DNA of 44,443 bases from the IMG/VR virus record IMGVR_UViG_3300032156_000026, positions 1 through 44,443 of that record. The stretch is one strand, 5' to 3'. Made by a program: the position numbers and the translations under genes. Source of the DNA: a virus. The notes below the pieces were generated by a model. The model worked only from the letters and a program-made list of their open reading frames with translations, was not told the DNA's origin and did no database searches. Positions within the stretch are counted from its first letter, which is position 1; each line of letters opens with the position of its first letter. Of this stretch, positions 17,036 to 24,826 are shown piece after piece.

Positions 17036-18592
17036 TCACCTCTTGATGGCCTGCACAAGTTTGTTTGCGATATCCTCAAGGTCCTCTTCAGGACTACTCA
17101 TCTTCTTACTCGATTCTGCTTTAGTTGATGCTTGCTGACCTGCATCTTGTTTGTGTTGGTTGTTAGATTGAGGAGTCTCTGGATTCTTACCCCCATCAGC
17201 AATTAGATTAGATTGGTCAAGTTTTGCCTTTAATTGATCTTCAGCAACCTTTGCAATCTGCTTTGTCTGCTCCTCGGTTAGTGGTTCATATCCTAACCTA
17301 GCACGTATCTCATCTTGTGTAAAGCAGTTTAGGGTTCCCATAATGGCCATTTCTCGGAAAGTCTCTAATCTAGTAGCAGCCATTGACAGTTCTAGCTTAA
17401 GATCCAGCTTCTCTACTGGGAAACTTGAGTTGATTGCTCGTAATCTAGCTCTTAGATTTTCAAGCATCATAGGTTTAATCTTATTTGCAATTTGAAGTGC
17501 TTTCTCACTTACATAGTTGCTAATTACTAATTCAGAAGCATATGATCCAGCACCATCTCCAGTAACTACTGACTTTGGCATGTTTAAAGCTGTCCATACA
17601 TTACCAGAAAGCTGATCAATGAGTTCATTGGTTTTCATGTACGTATTAGCCTTAGTTTCCAACATCGAGACTGTTACTGTATCGAGTATAGTATAACCCT
17701 GATCAGGTGCTTGGTCCTTAATACTTAGGTTGTATTGCTCGATAAACTTGTTTGCTAAGGTCTGTGAGTCGGTTAATCGCTCACTTCCAGTTCCTTCAAA
17801 CTGATCAAGAGCGAATAATGTACTATCTACTGAATGAATCTCTCGTGGAATAATTCTCCACCGGTAGAGGATATCGATAATTGCAGTTTGTCGCATCTGC
17901 CAAATGCTGATTATAGCCCGTTGTACCGGAGATACAGAGTACATCCCAAAGGTCCATCTACCTTTCTTGTCTGTACTAAAGATAGGGGTGTCTTTATATT
18001 TTAGATGGATGAACTCTCCTGGAGCAAGTACAAACTGTCCTGGAAGCCATTCATTGAACACCAAGAAGTTAGCTTGTGTGAGAAGTAGACCTGGTGTGAT
18101 GTTACCAACTTGTTCGAGTGATTCTACAAGTGTAATGAACTTGTTTGGAAGTACCTTATAGGTCATTGGATCTCTACTATCAATATAAACATCACCGTAT
18201 AGAGGAAGAAGCTCACCATACATTTCAAATTGATCAGCCATTCTCATCTGATCGCTAATTTCCTTTGCCTTCTTAAGCATCTCCTCTTCTACTGGATCCA
18301 TACTACGATCAGTATCTTTTAGTATTGGTCCCTTATAACATTGAGCTACTAAAGTACTCTCCCGATCTAATGCACCTCCAACAGCGGGATCCCATATAAA
18401 GAGCTGTTCTTGCATCTCTTCATCTTGCATAGTCTCAAACTTGGTCAAGTCTTGTAAGAATTCCACCAGTTTAATGGTTGTCTTCTTACCAGCTGTAGAT
18501 CGCGTCGCAACAGATGATTGCGTACGTGCGTATGGTGTAACGTTAACTACATTATATCCAAATAGTTTTAATCCTCGTTCTACTATTCCCAT
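17036..18592 (-). CDS. Portal protein
   Basis: The product has 518 residues and would form the dodecameric ring at the packaging vertex. It starts at ATG 18592, with GGAGGTGG five bases upstream. Family pattern: an N-terminal helical region ('LFIWDPAVGGALDRESTLVA'), a wing with 'MYGELLPLYGDVYIDSRDP', and a stem/clip part with 'SPVQRAIISIWQMRQTAIIDILYRWRIIPRE'. Next comes 'LNMPKSVVTGDGAGSYASELV', reminiscent of the 'lgiP..ll' segment of portals. The C-terminus is a low-complexity Gln/Lys/Ser tail with a final helix. The flanking large terminase supports the call. Confidence 0.85.
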   Translation of the reverse strand: MGIVERGLKLFGYNVVNVTPYARTQSSVATRSTAGKKTTIKLVEFLQDLTKFETMQDEEMQEQLFIWDPAVGGALDRESTLVAQCYKGPILKDTDRSMDPVEEEMLKKAKEISDQMRMADQFEMYGELLPLYGDVYIDSRDPMTYKVLPNKFITLVESLEQVGNITPGLLLTQANFLVFNEWLPGQFVLAPGEFIHLKYKDTPIFSTDKKGRWTFGMYSVSPVQRAIISIWQMRQTAIIDILYRWRIIPREIHSVDSTLFALDQFEGTGSERLTDSQTLANKFIEQYNLSIKDQAPDQGYTILDTVTVSMLETKANTYMKTNELIDQLSGNVWTALNMPKSVVTGDGAGSYASELVISNYVSEKALQIANKIKPMMLENLRARLRAINSSFPVEKLDLKLELSMAATRLETFREMAIMGTLNCFTQDEIRARLGYEPLTEEQTKQIAKVAEDQLKAKLDQSNLIADGGKNPETPQSNNQHKQDAGQQASTKAESSKKMSSPEEDLEDIANKLVQAIKR

Positions 18593-18603
18593 GATCCACC
18601 TCC

Positions 18604-20109
18604 TTAAAATGCGCGAGCCATTAGAATTCTCGGTTTAACTGGCTCAAGTGCTTCAGCCTCTGTTAAACACCATACACAATTTGCTACAGTGTCAGCCATA
18701 TCTTTACTTCCTTGTAGTGGGTGATCGACTCTCTTGTCATTTATAATCTTAAGTGATAGTAATTCGCGTTTGAGAATATCATTCGCTACTACAGTAAGAG
18801 AGCCATCTTTTAATTTTCCTTTCATTCGGTCATAGTCTTCTTTATAAACAATGTGCTTGAGTACTTGTATACCCTTCTTGGTAGCTTTCTGTGTTAAATT
18901 TGGGTACATCCAAGTATCAGTCACTAACCACCTTATATTGAAGTTAAGGTAGAGATCATCCAGATACTTGTCAATATCCTCTGCATTAATGAAGACTTCA
19001 CTGCCTGTTTTGGTGAATCTATCTACTCCATCAACTGTAATATGTCCTCTCTCTCGGTAGGCCATACTAATTCCAAATGCATCATTCTTTGCTGATGGAT
19101 CAAGAGATACTACACGTGGCATGCCTGCTTTTGGACTTGTCTTGGTGTATAGAGCATTCTCCATACTTGTTAGTTGAACTCCATCTGGGAACTCCATACC
19201 TGTATACATACCTGGTTCACACGCAAAATCTCTATAGAATGCTGCTAGATTATCCTTATACTCTTCTCGCAGCTCTGCTTCAGAAATTTGTGTATTCATC
19301 ACCCATGTTGGTTTTACAATAGCAAGGAAGGTTCTCTTCTCGTAAGGAGTAGTTGCTTCTCTCTCTCTAGCTTGCCGGATGAGTGTATTCATGATGCTAT
19401 TAGGATCATCATTGCTACTTGAGATAGCACATAATCGTCCATCTCCTCTAAATGTCTGTGTACTATTCAACATCTTGCTGTAAACCTTCCAACTACCTCT
19501 CTTACCCTCTGTAGCTTCAAAGGAATCAAGCTCATCAAGTGCTACAAATCGGTTTGATCGTCCAACGTTAGTGCTGGAGGATGATGATAATACACGTACA
19601 CCTACACTTTTAGATGGAATATCAGCATATTCTGACCGAAGAATGAGGTCACTCCACTGTTTAAACCATTCACATTCAGTTAAAAAGTTCTGAACATTAC
19701 CCCATAGACCATCATCATTCTGGTCTCTACTAATTGATAGTACAGCTATTGTTACTAACTGATTCTTCATGAGTTTATAGTATTCCCATGGTATTTTCGG
19801 AAGAGATACAACATCAAACAGTTCATAACAGGTAATCATTGAGTCCATGGCTGTCTTTCCACTTCTCATTCCTGCGAGTGTGTACATAAACTTATATGGT
19901 GTTAGAGTTGGATTATATCGATGACGATAAAACTCACGTATGATATTTTCTTGTTCCTGGTGACCGTCCTCGAATGATACTCCTAGGTATTCTTTTATCC
20001 ACCAGATCGGGTCTGCTTTACCCTTGAGTACGGTACGCATATACTCAAAGTAGTCTTTTCCATCAAGAGTCTCGCCACCCTTTATTTTACACTCACCGAC
20101 GGTAGACAT
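18604..20109 (-). CDS. terL: Terminase large subunit
   Basis: This 501-residue enzyme is the DNA-packaging ATPase and nuclease. Walker A is 'AGMRSGKT' (79-86) and Walker B with catalytic Glu is 'FVALDE' (188-193). A coupling-type 'CAISSSNDD' follows near 228. The RNase H-like nuclease domain begins at 'VVSLDPSAKNDAFGI' (Asp337), with further acidic positions in 'WLVTDTWMYP' and 'SKDMADTVAN'. All expected motifs are intact. The start ATG 20109 overlaps the small-subunit gene by 28 bp, implying coupled translation. Confidence 0.95.
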   Translation of the reverse strand: MSTVGECKIKGGETLDGKDYFEYMRTVLKGKADPIWWIKEYLGVSFEDGHQEQENIIREFYRHRYNPTLTPYKFMYTLAGMRSGKTAMDSMITCYELFDVVSLPKIPWEYYKLMKNQLVTIAVLSISRDQNDDGLWGNVQNFLTECEWFKQWSDLILRSEYADIPSKSVGVRVLSSSSSTNVGRSNRFVALDELDSFEATEGKRGSWKVYSKMLNSTQTFRGDGRLCAISSSNDDPNSIMNTLIRQAREREATTPYEKRTFLAIVKPTWVMNTQISEAELREEYKDNLAAFYRDFACEPGMYTGMEFPDGVQLTSMENALYTKTSPKAGMPRVVSLDPSAKNDAFGISMAYRERGHITVDGVDRFTKTGSEVFINAEDIDKYLDDLYLNFNIRWLVTDTWMYPNLTQKATKKGIQVLKHIVYKEDYDRMKGKLKDGSLTVVANDILKRELLSLKIINDKRVDHPLQGSKDMADTVANCVWCLTEAEALEPVKPRILMARAF

Positions 20110-20627
20110 ACATAATCAGCCTCCTGGACTAGTTTAGGTTTTTCCATTGCTGCTAGTATTTTCATCTTACAGTCTGAACAGCAATTATCTAATACACTGT
20201 TAGTAAGACCTACAACTCGTGCGTTTAGTGCATTAATTTGCATTGAAGCATCACCAGAACCCACTCTACCCTGAAGAACTGCAATGCTTTCAATGGTCTT
20301 GCGAGTTTCTTGTGTCAGTTGTACCATCATTCGGACTTTAGCCATATCGACATCTGACGCCTTATTAACAGTTGTAATGATATAGTTAATCCACTCATCC
20401 ATGACTCTCATGTTTGTCATGAGCTTGTTAAGTAGAGCGTCTGGTGATGACATGTTTCCACATGCATCTACTTGAATCTCATGACTATTATTAATGTGAG
20501 TCATCACCTCTTCAAATGTGCAGTTAAGCTCTTGAGCAACTACATATGGTGATGATACTCCCATTAGACAGTCTTTAATCTTAGCCGCACCTAGTGACTT
20601 TGCGGCACACACAGGACAATTATCCAT
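20082..20627 (-). CDS. terS: Terminase small subunit (candidate)
   Basis: The product has 181 residues and is the first gene of the first late operon. It starts at ATG 20627 with GGAGAT seven bases upstream. A Cys pair opens the protein (MDNCPVCAAKS). 'VSSPYVVAQELNCTFEEVMTHINNSH' (residues 24-49) looks like a helix-turn-helix with nearby His residues, so the N-terminus may be a zinc-assisted DNA-binding head. The remainder is helical with a second Cys cluster (CCSDC). Position before the large subunit, size and HTH fit the packaging-site recognition subunit. Sequence families of small terminases diverge strongly, so this rests on context. Confidence 0.7.
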   Translation of the reverse strand: MDNCPVCAAKSLGAAKIKDCLMGVSSPYVVAQELNCTFEEVMTHINNSHEIQVDACGNMSSPDALLNKLMTNMRVMDEWINYIITTVNKASDVDMAKVRMMVQLTQETRKTIESIAVLQGRVGSGDASMQINALNARVVGLTNSVLDNCCSDCKMKILAAMEKPKLVQEADYVCLPSVSVK

Positions 20628-20655
20628 GGAATCTATCTCCGGTGAGAGATATCTC

Positions 20656-20672
20656 CTACCCTATATATAAAT
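20656..20672 (-). promoter_or_regulatory. Late promoter of terminase-portal-fibre operon
   Basis: It is identical over 17 bases to the site at 14804-14820 (ATTTATATATAGGGTAG on the minus strand). Its TATA box lies about 38 bp upstream of ATG 20627, giving a leader of roughly 15 nt with the GGAGAT ribosome site. Conservation of both TATA box and GGGTAG points to a common late regulon. Confidence 0.7.
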
Positions 20673-20712
20673 TATATGGGTTAATACCAGGAGCTGAGGG
20701 AGTATTCACTAT

Positions 20713-20784
20713 AAATTGCAGAATGAAGCTTGTGCAATAGCTCGTCCACTTGGTGGCAAAATTGCAGCCATGGGAGCTTGTGCA
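20713..20784. repeat. Bipartite direct repeat in divergent spacer
   Basis: AAATTGCAG followed by AGCTTGTGCA occurs twice: at 20713-20721 and 20727-20736, then at 20759-20767 and 20775-20784. The copies are about 47 bp apart. They lie in the 258-bp gene-free spacer (20628-20885) between the leftward late and rightward early halves, upstream of the late TATA box. A regulator site controlling the late switch is a possible role. Nothing else was seen in the spacer besides this and the two promoter regions. Confidence 0.55.
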
Positions 20785-20837
20785 GACCATCGGAATTTGT
20801 GGTAAATAGTATGCCAGGACCGTATATAGTAATATAA

Positions 20838-20860
20838 GAATGTTATAAGTTATAATATTC
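20838..20860 (+). promoter_or_regulatory. Early promoter region with palindrome
   Basis: GAATGTTATAA, one central G, then TTATAATATTC form an 11-bp palindrome with one mismatch. It overlaps AT-rich TATA-like sequence 25-45 bp before the first rightward gene (ATG 20886, with GGAGGT at 20873-20878). This is a likely TATA promoter with an overlapping operator. Confidence 0.5.
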
Positions 20861-20885
20861 TTAAATTACTATGGAGGTATAGGAT

Positions 20886-21059
20886 ATGAAAACATATAGT
20901 GAAATAAGAAATCAAGTACAGTATTATGAAGATAAATGTGACCAAAATATAATATGGTCTAAACAAGACACATCTGTATCAAATAAACTATTCTTTGAAT
21001 CTAATGCTAGAAACTATAGACAAGCAGCAGAAAAACTAAGACGTGAAATGAATGACTAA
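20886..21059 (+). CDS. Small hypothetical protein, first early gene
   Basis: The product has 57 residues (MKTYSEIRNQVQYYEDKCDQ...REMND). The start is ATG 20886, with GGAGGT seven bases upstream. It is charged and helical throughout, likely a coiled coil. It is first in the rightward transcript and overlaps the next gene by 8 bp. No family is recognised. Confidence 0.65.
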   Translation: MKTYSEIRNQVQYYEDKCDQNIIWSKQDTSVSNKLFFESNARNYRQAAEKLRREMND

Positions 21060-21198
21060 ATTAACTACTATCCCTATTGATATCTGTTGTAAATACGGAT
21101 GTATACATTGTATACATCGTTATACTACACGATGTCCAGCTTATGTAAAGCCTGATGAACAACAACACTACGATGCATATCTAGGAGACATGTTATGA
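21052..21198 (+). CDS. Cys-rich microprotein
   Basis: The product has 48 residues (MTKLTTIPIDICCKYGCIHC, then IHRYTTRCPAY). The Cys residues at 12, 13, 17, 20 and 28 plus His19 and His22 could bind zinc. It overlaps both neighbours (8 bp and ATGA), which supports translation. Function unknown. Confidence 0.6.
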   Translation: MTKLTTIPIDICCKYGCIHCIHRYTTRCPAYVKPDEQQHYDAYLGDML

Positions 21199-21332
21199 AA
21201 CTAGACTTATTCATAATAATGATCGATACATACGGACTATGGCTTCCAATGTGGATGTTATATCCACGACACTGGAAAGCACTTAAAGCAGATGTTATGT
21301 TCTACGACTGGCAACTAGTAATAGTCTGGTAG
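21195..21332 (+). CDS. Small hydrophobic/aromatic protein
   Basis: The product has 45 residues (MKLDLFIIMIDTYGLWLPMW...WQLVIVW), rich in Trp, Leu and Met. It has ATGA overlap with the preceding gene. The N-terminal 20 residues could associate with the membrane. No family is recognised. Confidence 0.5.
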   Translation: MKLDLFIIMIDTYGLWLPMWMLYPRHWKALKADVMFYDWQLVIVW

Positions 21333-21337
21333 ATACT

Positions 21338-21436
21338 ATGTGGATATTAACCTGCTGGAAGGAAGATAGTCTGATGGATAGACTATGTATGAGAATATGG
21401 AACTGGTATGTGAGCACGTATGAAGTTAATTACTAA
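21338..21436 (+). CDS. Very short Trp-rich ORF
   Basis: The product has 32 residues (MWILTCWKEDSLMDRLCMRI...). There is no clear ribosome site, but it overlaps the next small gene and fills a gap in a tightly packed operon. It may be spurious. Confidence 0.3.
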   Translation: MWILTCWKEDSLMDRLCMRIWNWYVSTYEVNY

Positions 21437-21503
21437 GTATATAATACTAATAGTGATTGACATCATACTAGTAGGAGTATTGATGATTATATGTCCACTG
21501 TGA
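21420..21503 (+). CDS. Single-pass membrane microprotein
   Basis: The product has 27 residues (MKLITKYIILIVIDIILVGV, then LMIICPL). One uninterrupted hydrophobic helix makes up nearly the whole protein, with Lys2 and Lys6 setting orientation. No ribosome site is obvious; coupling to the overlapping upstream ORF is possible. It could be a regulator of a host membrane protein or holin-like, but nothing proves this. Confidence 0.4.
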   Translation: MKLITKYIILIVIDIILVGVLMIICPL

Positions 21504-21533
21504 CGTTAAACGGATAGTAAGGAGGTGATGTAT

Positions 21534-21746
21534 ATGGCAGGCGGTATCACTCGGTATGTATATCGTGTCGGTGAACAAGAAGTCAGAGTTAGTGAACTCA
21601 GACGTCGTGTTGAGGCTATACACGCAGAGATCGAGGACTGGATAGTTAATACCTATTCAGGCTGTGATCGAGATGCGTATATAGAACTTAGGATATGTAA
21701 TCGACCCGATTACGTAACTGAGACGTTCGAGGTAAATGATGACTAG
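21534..21746 (+). CDS. Small hypothetical protein, helical
   Basis: The product has 70 residues. The start is ATG 21534 (MAGGITRYVYRVGEQEVRVS), because GGAGG at 21521-21525 is 8 nt upstream; upstream in-frame GTG and ATG lie inside the SD region. 'VSELRRRVEAIHAEIEDWIV' is a strong amphipathic helix. The C-terminus is acidic. No family is recognised. Confidence 0.7.
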   Translation: MAGGITRYVYRVGEQEVRVSELRRRVEAIHAEIEDWIVNTYSGCDRDAYIELRICNRPDYVTETFEVNDD

Positions 21747-21803
21747 AACTAGTCAGATACCTAGTATAGTAGGAGAGCATAAACATCCGAGGAGGTGAGA
21801 TGG

Positions 21804-21944
21804 ATGCTAGTATGTGATACTTGTAGAGGAGATCTACGTATTGTGGATACTCGTGGTAGCACTACATATCAATGTGTGGTATGTGGGGCTAAATACGAGT
21901 GGCCACAGGGTCTCCCTAGACTATGTGGGTGGAGGAGACTCTAA
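21804..21944 (+). CDS. Zinc-ribbon microprotein
   Basis: The product has 46 residues (MLVCDTCRGDLRIVDTRGST, then TYQCVVCGAKYEW). Two CxxC knuckles (4/7 and 24/27) spaced by 16 residues make a classic zinc ribbon. The start is ATG 21804; GAGGAGGTGAGATGG lies upstream. It is too short for other domains. It probably binds nucleic acid or protein as an adaptor; specific role unknown. Confidence 0.7.
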   Translation: MLVCDTCRGDLRIVDTRGSTTYQCVVCGAKYEWPQGLPRLCGWRRL

Positions 21945-21990
21945 TCATACACCCCTGAAACCTGAGTGACACAGGCAGGAGGTGATTATG

Positions 21991-22218
21991 ATGGTACGCC
22001 TATATACCCCTAATGGTTACTGTGTAAGTCTGATACAGACTACACTAGGTAACGGTACTGCTCTAGAAGCAGTATATTGGGCTAGAGATATTCCACAAGA
22101 AGTGTGGTTACCATGCCCCATAGAGGAGTTCGATATGAACTTCATGTATGCAGAACACTTCATGCAGTTAATGAAGGCAATACTGGAACTACCAGTAAAG
22201 GAGATGTTATATCCATGA
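21991..22218 (+). CDS. Small hypothetical protein
   Basis: The product has 75 residues. The start is ATG 21991 or the adjacent ATG 21988, both behind AGGAGGTGATT. The sequence 'MVRLYTPNGYCVSLIQTTLGNGTALEAVYWA' suggests a beta-rich N-terminus, followed by a helix with several Met. It overlaps the next gene by ATGA. No family is recognised. Confidence 0.65.
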   Translation: MVRLYTPNGYCVSLIQTTLGNGTALEAVYWARDIPQEVWLPCPIEEFDMNFMYAEHFMQLMKAILELPVKEMLYP

Positions 22219-22379
22219 CTACAGAAGCCATGAAACACGCAGCTTTTATAATAGAAGCTGAAGCACAGATTAAGGACTACGAAATGCGGATACGCGGCCT
22301 TAGGGCCGATATCCATGGATCGCAACTCGCGATCATTGAAGCTGCCAATAAGGTAGCAACAATCATCGAGGTGGACTGA
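22215..22379 (+). CDS. Coiled-coil microprotein
   Basis: The product has 54 residues (MTTEAMKHAAFIIEAEAQIK...). It is Ala/Glu/Ile-rich with heptad spacing through the whole length, so it is probably a dimeric coiled coil. The start ATG overlaps the upstream TGA, and the stop overlaps the next ATG (TGATG). An upstream extension of the frame to 22104 lies within another gene and was not used. Confidence 0.6.
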   Translation: MTTEAMKHAAFIIEAEAQIKDYEMRIRGLRADIHGSQLAIIEAANKVATIIEVD

Positions 22380-22669
22380 TGAAGACTATCACACAGGCTC
22401 TACAAGAAGCCAATGAGAAAGTTGCACTAAGAGTGCGACGTGGATACCATGAGGATATCACAACTGCAAGAGGGTATAAGTTCATATGGAGTAATCATCA
22501 AATGAGATGGTTAGCATATGGACAACCATCTAGTAAGGGATCCCACACTATGGATGCAAATATCATCATAGTAGGTGGTATCAGTAAAGTCACTGCAGAT
22601 ACCGTAGCGTCGATGATGAACCCGTTACCTATGTATGGTAACAGTTTTGAGGCGGTATACCTGAGGTAG
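22379..22669 (+). CDS. Hypothetical protein
   Basis: The product has 96 residues and starts at ATG 22379, sharing its A with the upstream TGA. An N-terminal helix 'MKTITQALQEANEKVALRVR' is followed by 'GYHEDITTARGYKFIWSNHQ' and a beta-alpha segment 'ANIIIVGGISKVTADTVASM'. There are no catalytic motifs. Unknown function in the early microgene operon. Confidence 0.65.
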   Translation: MKTITQALQEANEKVALRVRRGYHEDITTARGYKFIWSNHQMRWLAYGQPSSKGSHTMDANIIIVGGISKVTADTVASMMNPLPMYGNSFEAVYLR

Positions 22670-22671
22670 AA

Positions 22672-22932
22672 ATGGTTGCCCACGTGCGAATAAACTACTC
22701 CAAGATCGCAACAATGATCTTGAGAGCTACCGCTATGTGCGGTGGAAGGATGAGACTGAAGGAAGCAGTTCGAGATATCTGTAAACAGATGGGCCTCGGA
22801 TTAAGTGACAGTGCAGTAATGGCCGCATTAGGATCATACTGTACAGAAGAAGTCTACGATAAGATCGTAGTTGACTATGAAGGTAACGAACATGTTATCC
22901 GAGTTGTGGAGAATTGGGTAGTGTATGGATGA
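22672..22932 (+). CDS. Putative winged-helix DNA-binding protein
   Basis: The product has 86 residues and starts at ATG 22672, two bases after the previous TAG. The pattern of three helices ('SKIATMILRATAMCGGRMRL', 'EAVRDICKQMGLGLSDSAVM', 'AALGSYCTEEVYDKIV') ending in a two-strand wing ('KIVVDYEGNEHVIRVVENWV') looks like a winged helix. That is a fold-level guess without a family match. The next gene overlaps by 8 bp. Confidence 0.6.
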   Translation: MVAHVRINYSKIATMILRATAMCGGRMRLKEAVRDICKQMGLGLSDSAVMAALGSYCTEEVYDKIVVDYEGNEHVIRVVENWVVYG

Positions 22933-23173
22933 CTGGAGTCTAATAGTCATGAAGGATCAAATGAAGGTGTTAAAGGTCTTGGTGAAAAGATCAAAGGTTG
23001 GGATTAAAGACTTCCCAATCAGTGAGCGTCTTACACCAAGAGTAGCTTTAGCACTAGTTCAGTATGAAGCTGAACATGCTAGATGGGTTAGATTCTTAAC
23101 TCACCAGCAGAAGTTTGATCAGATAATTGATCAGTGGAGAATATATCTAAACGAGTGTGGTGACTCATGTTAG
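22925..23173 (+). CDS. Hypothetical helical protein
   Basis: The product has 82 residues and starts at ATG 22925, inside the end of the upstream gene. It is basic in the first 30 residues ('KVLKVLVKRSKVGIKDF') and helical after that ('RVALALVQYEAEHARWVRFL'). It overlaps the next gene by 7 bp. No family is recognised. Confidence 0.6.
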   Translation: MDDWSLIVMKDQMKVLKVLVKRSKVGIKDFPISERLTPRVALALVQYEAEHARWVRFLTHQQKFDQIIDQWRIYLNECGDSC

Positions 23174-23712
23174 CAGGAAGATACGTTCTATATGTGGCGC
23201 TCCTCAAGGAGTTCCACTACTACGCCTTCACTCTTAGTGAAGCTGTAGATGTACAGAAGAGGAATCTATTACCATTCAATCATTCATATGTATATAGTAA
23301 TACATGCGGAGAGATGGCAAGATTCATAATCGAAAAGCGTGCCAAGAGAATAACAAAGGGTGTATATAGACTATCACCTACAGATAAAGATGTAGAGGTA
23401 TGTCTGAAAGCAGTACCAAGAACACCTGGGATCATTCTTGAGGCTACTCATCGTGAAACTCTGAGGAGATGGGTGAATGAAGGACTAACATCTCATAAGA
23501 TTGAAGATGAGTTTATACCTAAGAAACCAAGAAGACCAGTAATGGTATACTCAGTAACACTTGAGAGTGGTGAGACATACACCGTAGGTAAAGCAGAGAA
23601 GTTGTTATCCTACTATAGTGATCGACTTACTGATGTACAGAAGAATGCTGTATCAACAGGTAAAGTCGGGAAGTGGATTGGAGATGTGAACGTAATAGCG
23701 AGACAGATATGA
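23167..23712 (+). CDS. Hypothetical protein with possible winged helix
   Basis: The product has 181 residues and starts at ATG 23167. The middle part 'GEMARFIIEKRAKRITKGVY' followed by 'RLSPTDKDVEV' looks like a helix-turn-helix with a wing. The C-terminal third ('YSVTLESGETYTVGKAEKLL') is beta-alpha. It is one of the larger products of this operon but has no motif I can name. It ends with an ATGA overlap to the next gene. Confidence 0.65.
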   Translation: MLAGRYVLYVALLKEFHYYAFTLSEAVDVQKRNLLPFNHSYVYSNTCGEMARFIIEKRAKRITKGVYRLSPTDKDVEVCLKAVPRTPGIILEATHRETLRRWVNEGLTSHKIEDEFIPKKPRRPVMVYSVTLESGETYTVGKAEKLLSYYSDRLTDVQKNAVSTGKVGKWIGDVNVIARQI

Positions 23713-23900
23713 AACCAACTATTAAAGTATCCTGGGTAGCTCCAGATGGAGAAAACCAGGCAATCTTTGACAACTGGGATGAACTTATTCACTGGTTATG
23801 TGTGAATAAAGGGACCAAACTAGAGGTTGAGATATTCGAACAACATTGCATGACCTGTTACATGGCAGATCTATGCGAGGTATCGGAGGTAATACTATGA
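23709..23900 (+). CDS. Small hypothetical protein
   Basis: The product has 63 residues. The start is ATG 23709 (MKPTIKVSWVAPDGENQAIF), overlapping the upstream TGA. A longer in-frame start at 23673 lies inside the upstream gene and was rejected. Four Cys (CVN, CMTCYMADLCEV) near the C-terminus could form a metal site. Followed by another ATGA overlap. Confidence 0.6.
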   Translation: MKPTIKVSWVAPDGENQAIFDNWDELIHWLCVNKGTKLEVEIFEQHCMTCYMADLCEVSEVIL

Positions 23901-24340
23901 GTGAATGTGAGGCAAACAAAGGCTTGGTAGTACAAGCTCTAAGATCATACGGATCAGTTGAGAGTACTGATCTAGCTAAGTGTATCGAAGATGGCAAAGT
24001 TCACATTGGTGGATGTATACCCATTAATGAAAGGGTTAATGAAGTCCTAGAAACAATTCTACGAAAAGAGACTTCACATGTAATTAACCATGAAGTTGCA
24101 AGAATAGTCTTTGAGAAGATGGAATTTGCAATAAAAGCTGGACGTAAAGCCAGTAAGAGGTATGAGATATGTACTAGAGAATTTAATACTGACCTACAGA
24201 TGGCAGTAACAGATATCCACACCTTTGCGAGTCATAAGGGACCAAGTCTAGTTGAGATAGCAGAGATGAAAGTACAGCAAGCAAGACAACGCCTAGAATG
24301 GGCAGAAAGTGATCTATCACGCAAACGCAATCGGAGATAA
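23897..24340 (+). CDS. Putative HTH/coiled-coil protein
   Basis: The product has 147 residues. The start is ATG 23897 (MSECEANKGLVVQALRSYGS), with GGAGGT six bases upstream. Residues 5-60 have the helix spacing of a small HTH ('ALRSYGSVESTDLAKCIEDG'). Residues 60-147 form a long charged helical region ending in a basic 'ARQRLEWAESDLSRKRNRR' tail. Its stop codon lies in the left arm of a hairpin (24335-24361). No family is recognised. Confidence 0.65.
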   Translation: MSECEANKGLVVQALRSYGSVESTDLAKCIEDGKVHIGGCIPINERVNEVLETILRKETSHVINHEVARIVFEKMEFAIKAGRKASKRYEICTREFNTDLQMAVTDIHTFASHKGPSLVEIAEMKVQQARQRLEWAESDLSRKRNRR

Positions 24341-24361
24341 AAGGATCACTCCCTTTTATCT
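24335..24361 (+). terminator. Hairpin at gene end, 10-bp perfect stem
   Basis: AGATAAAAGG and CCTTTTATCT pair perfectly around a 7-nt loop. The stem contains the TAA of the preceding gene. No T-tract follows, so this may be an mRNA 3'-end or processing/stability element and not a classic terminator. Confidence 0.5.
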
Positions 24362-24383
24362 TCAGTTTCAGGGTGATGATTGT

Positions 24384-24539
24384 ATGACTGAAATCATACA
24401 TGAACTCTGCGTAAGAACGATGGAATACCACGAATCATGTGACGTTAGATTACATGTGTGGGTAAAAATGTACCAGGAGGTACCATTATGGCAGCAAACA
24501 CGCCCATCAATGCAAAGAATGTCGACTGGAATCAGGTAA
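24384..24539 (+). CDS. Small ORF overlapping the next gene
   Basis: The product has 51 residues (MTEIIHELCVRTMEYHESCD...). GGTGATGAT lies upstream of ATG 24384. Its last 52 bp overlap the strongly supported gene at 24488 in another frame, so the C-terminus is doubtful. It may act as a short leader ORF. Confidence 0.4.
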   Translation: MTEIIHELCVRTMEYHESCDVRLHVWVKMYQEVPLWQQTRPSMQRMSTGIR

Positions 24540-24826
24540 TGACTGAAGTTCCGGTAACAGGGACTAAGAAGTCTGGCATCGTTAGTGAAATCCATAAGGC
24601 ACTTGCAGCAATTCTGGCAGACGGGAAACCCCGTGAAGTTCGGACTCTGCAAATGTGGATTGAGGCTGGACTCAACCAAGACATCGTCAACGACGAGGAT
24701 AAAGTTGTAGTGCACTGGGCAACGGTCAAGCATGCACTTTCAACTGGTCCATACGTCCAGGTTGAGCACAATGTCTTCACCAATGGTGGAACAATCAAGC
24801 CACGTGGACGGAAGGGGAGGAAGTAA
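24488..24826 (+). CDS. Small basic-tailed putative DNA-binding protein A
   Basis: The product has 112 residues. The start is ATG 24488 (MAANTPINAKNVDWNQVMTE), behind CCAGGAGGTACC. Residues 30-65 form helices separated by a turn ('SEIHKALAAILADGKPREVR'), followed by a helix and beta wing ('GPYVQVEHNVFTNGG') and a basic tail PRGRKGRK. A winged-helix chromatin-type protein is likely. Codons are C- and G-ended (for example ATC, AAG, CGG) compared with neighbours, suggesting strong expression. Layout matches two other proteins at 27564 and 34487. Confidence 0.75.
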   Translation: MAANTPINAKNVDWNQVMTEVPVTGTKKSGIVSEIHKALAAILADGKPREVRTLQMWIEAGLNQDIVNDEDKVVVHWATVKHALSTGPYVQVEHNVFTNGGTIKPRGRKGRK

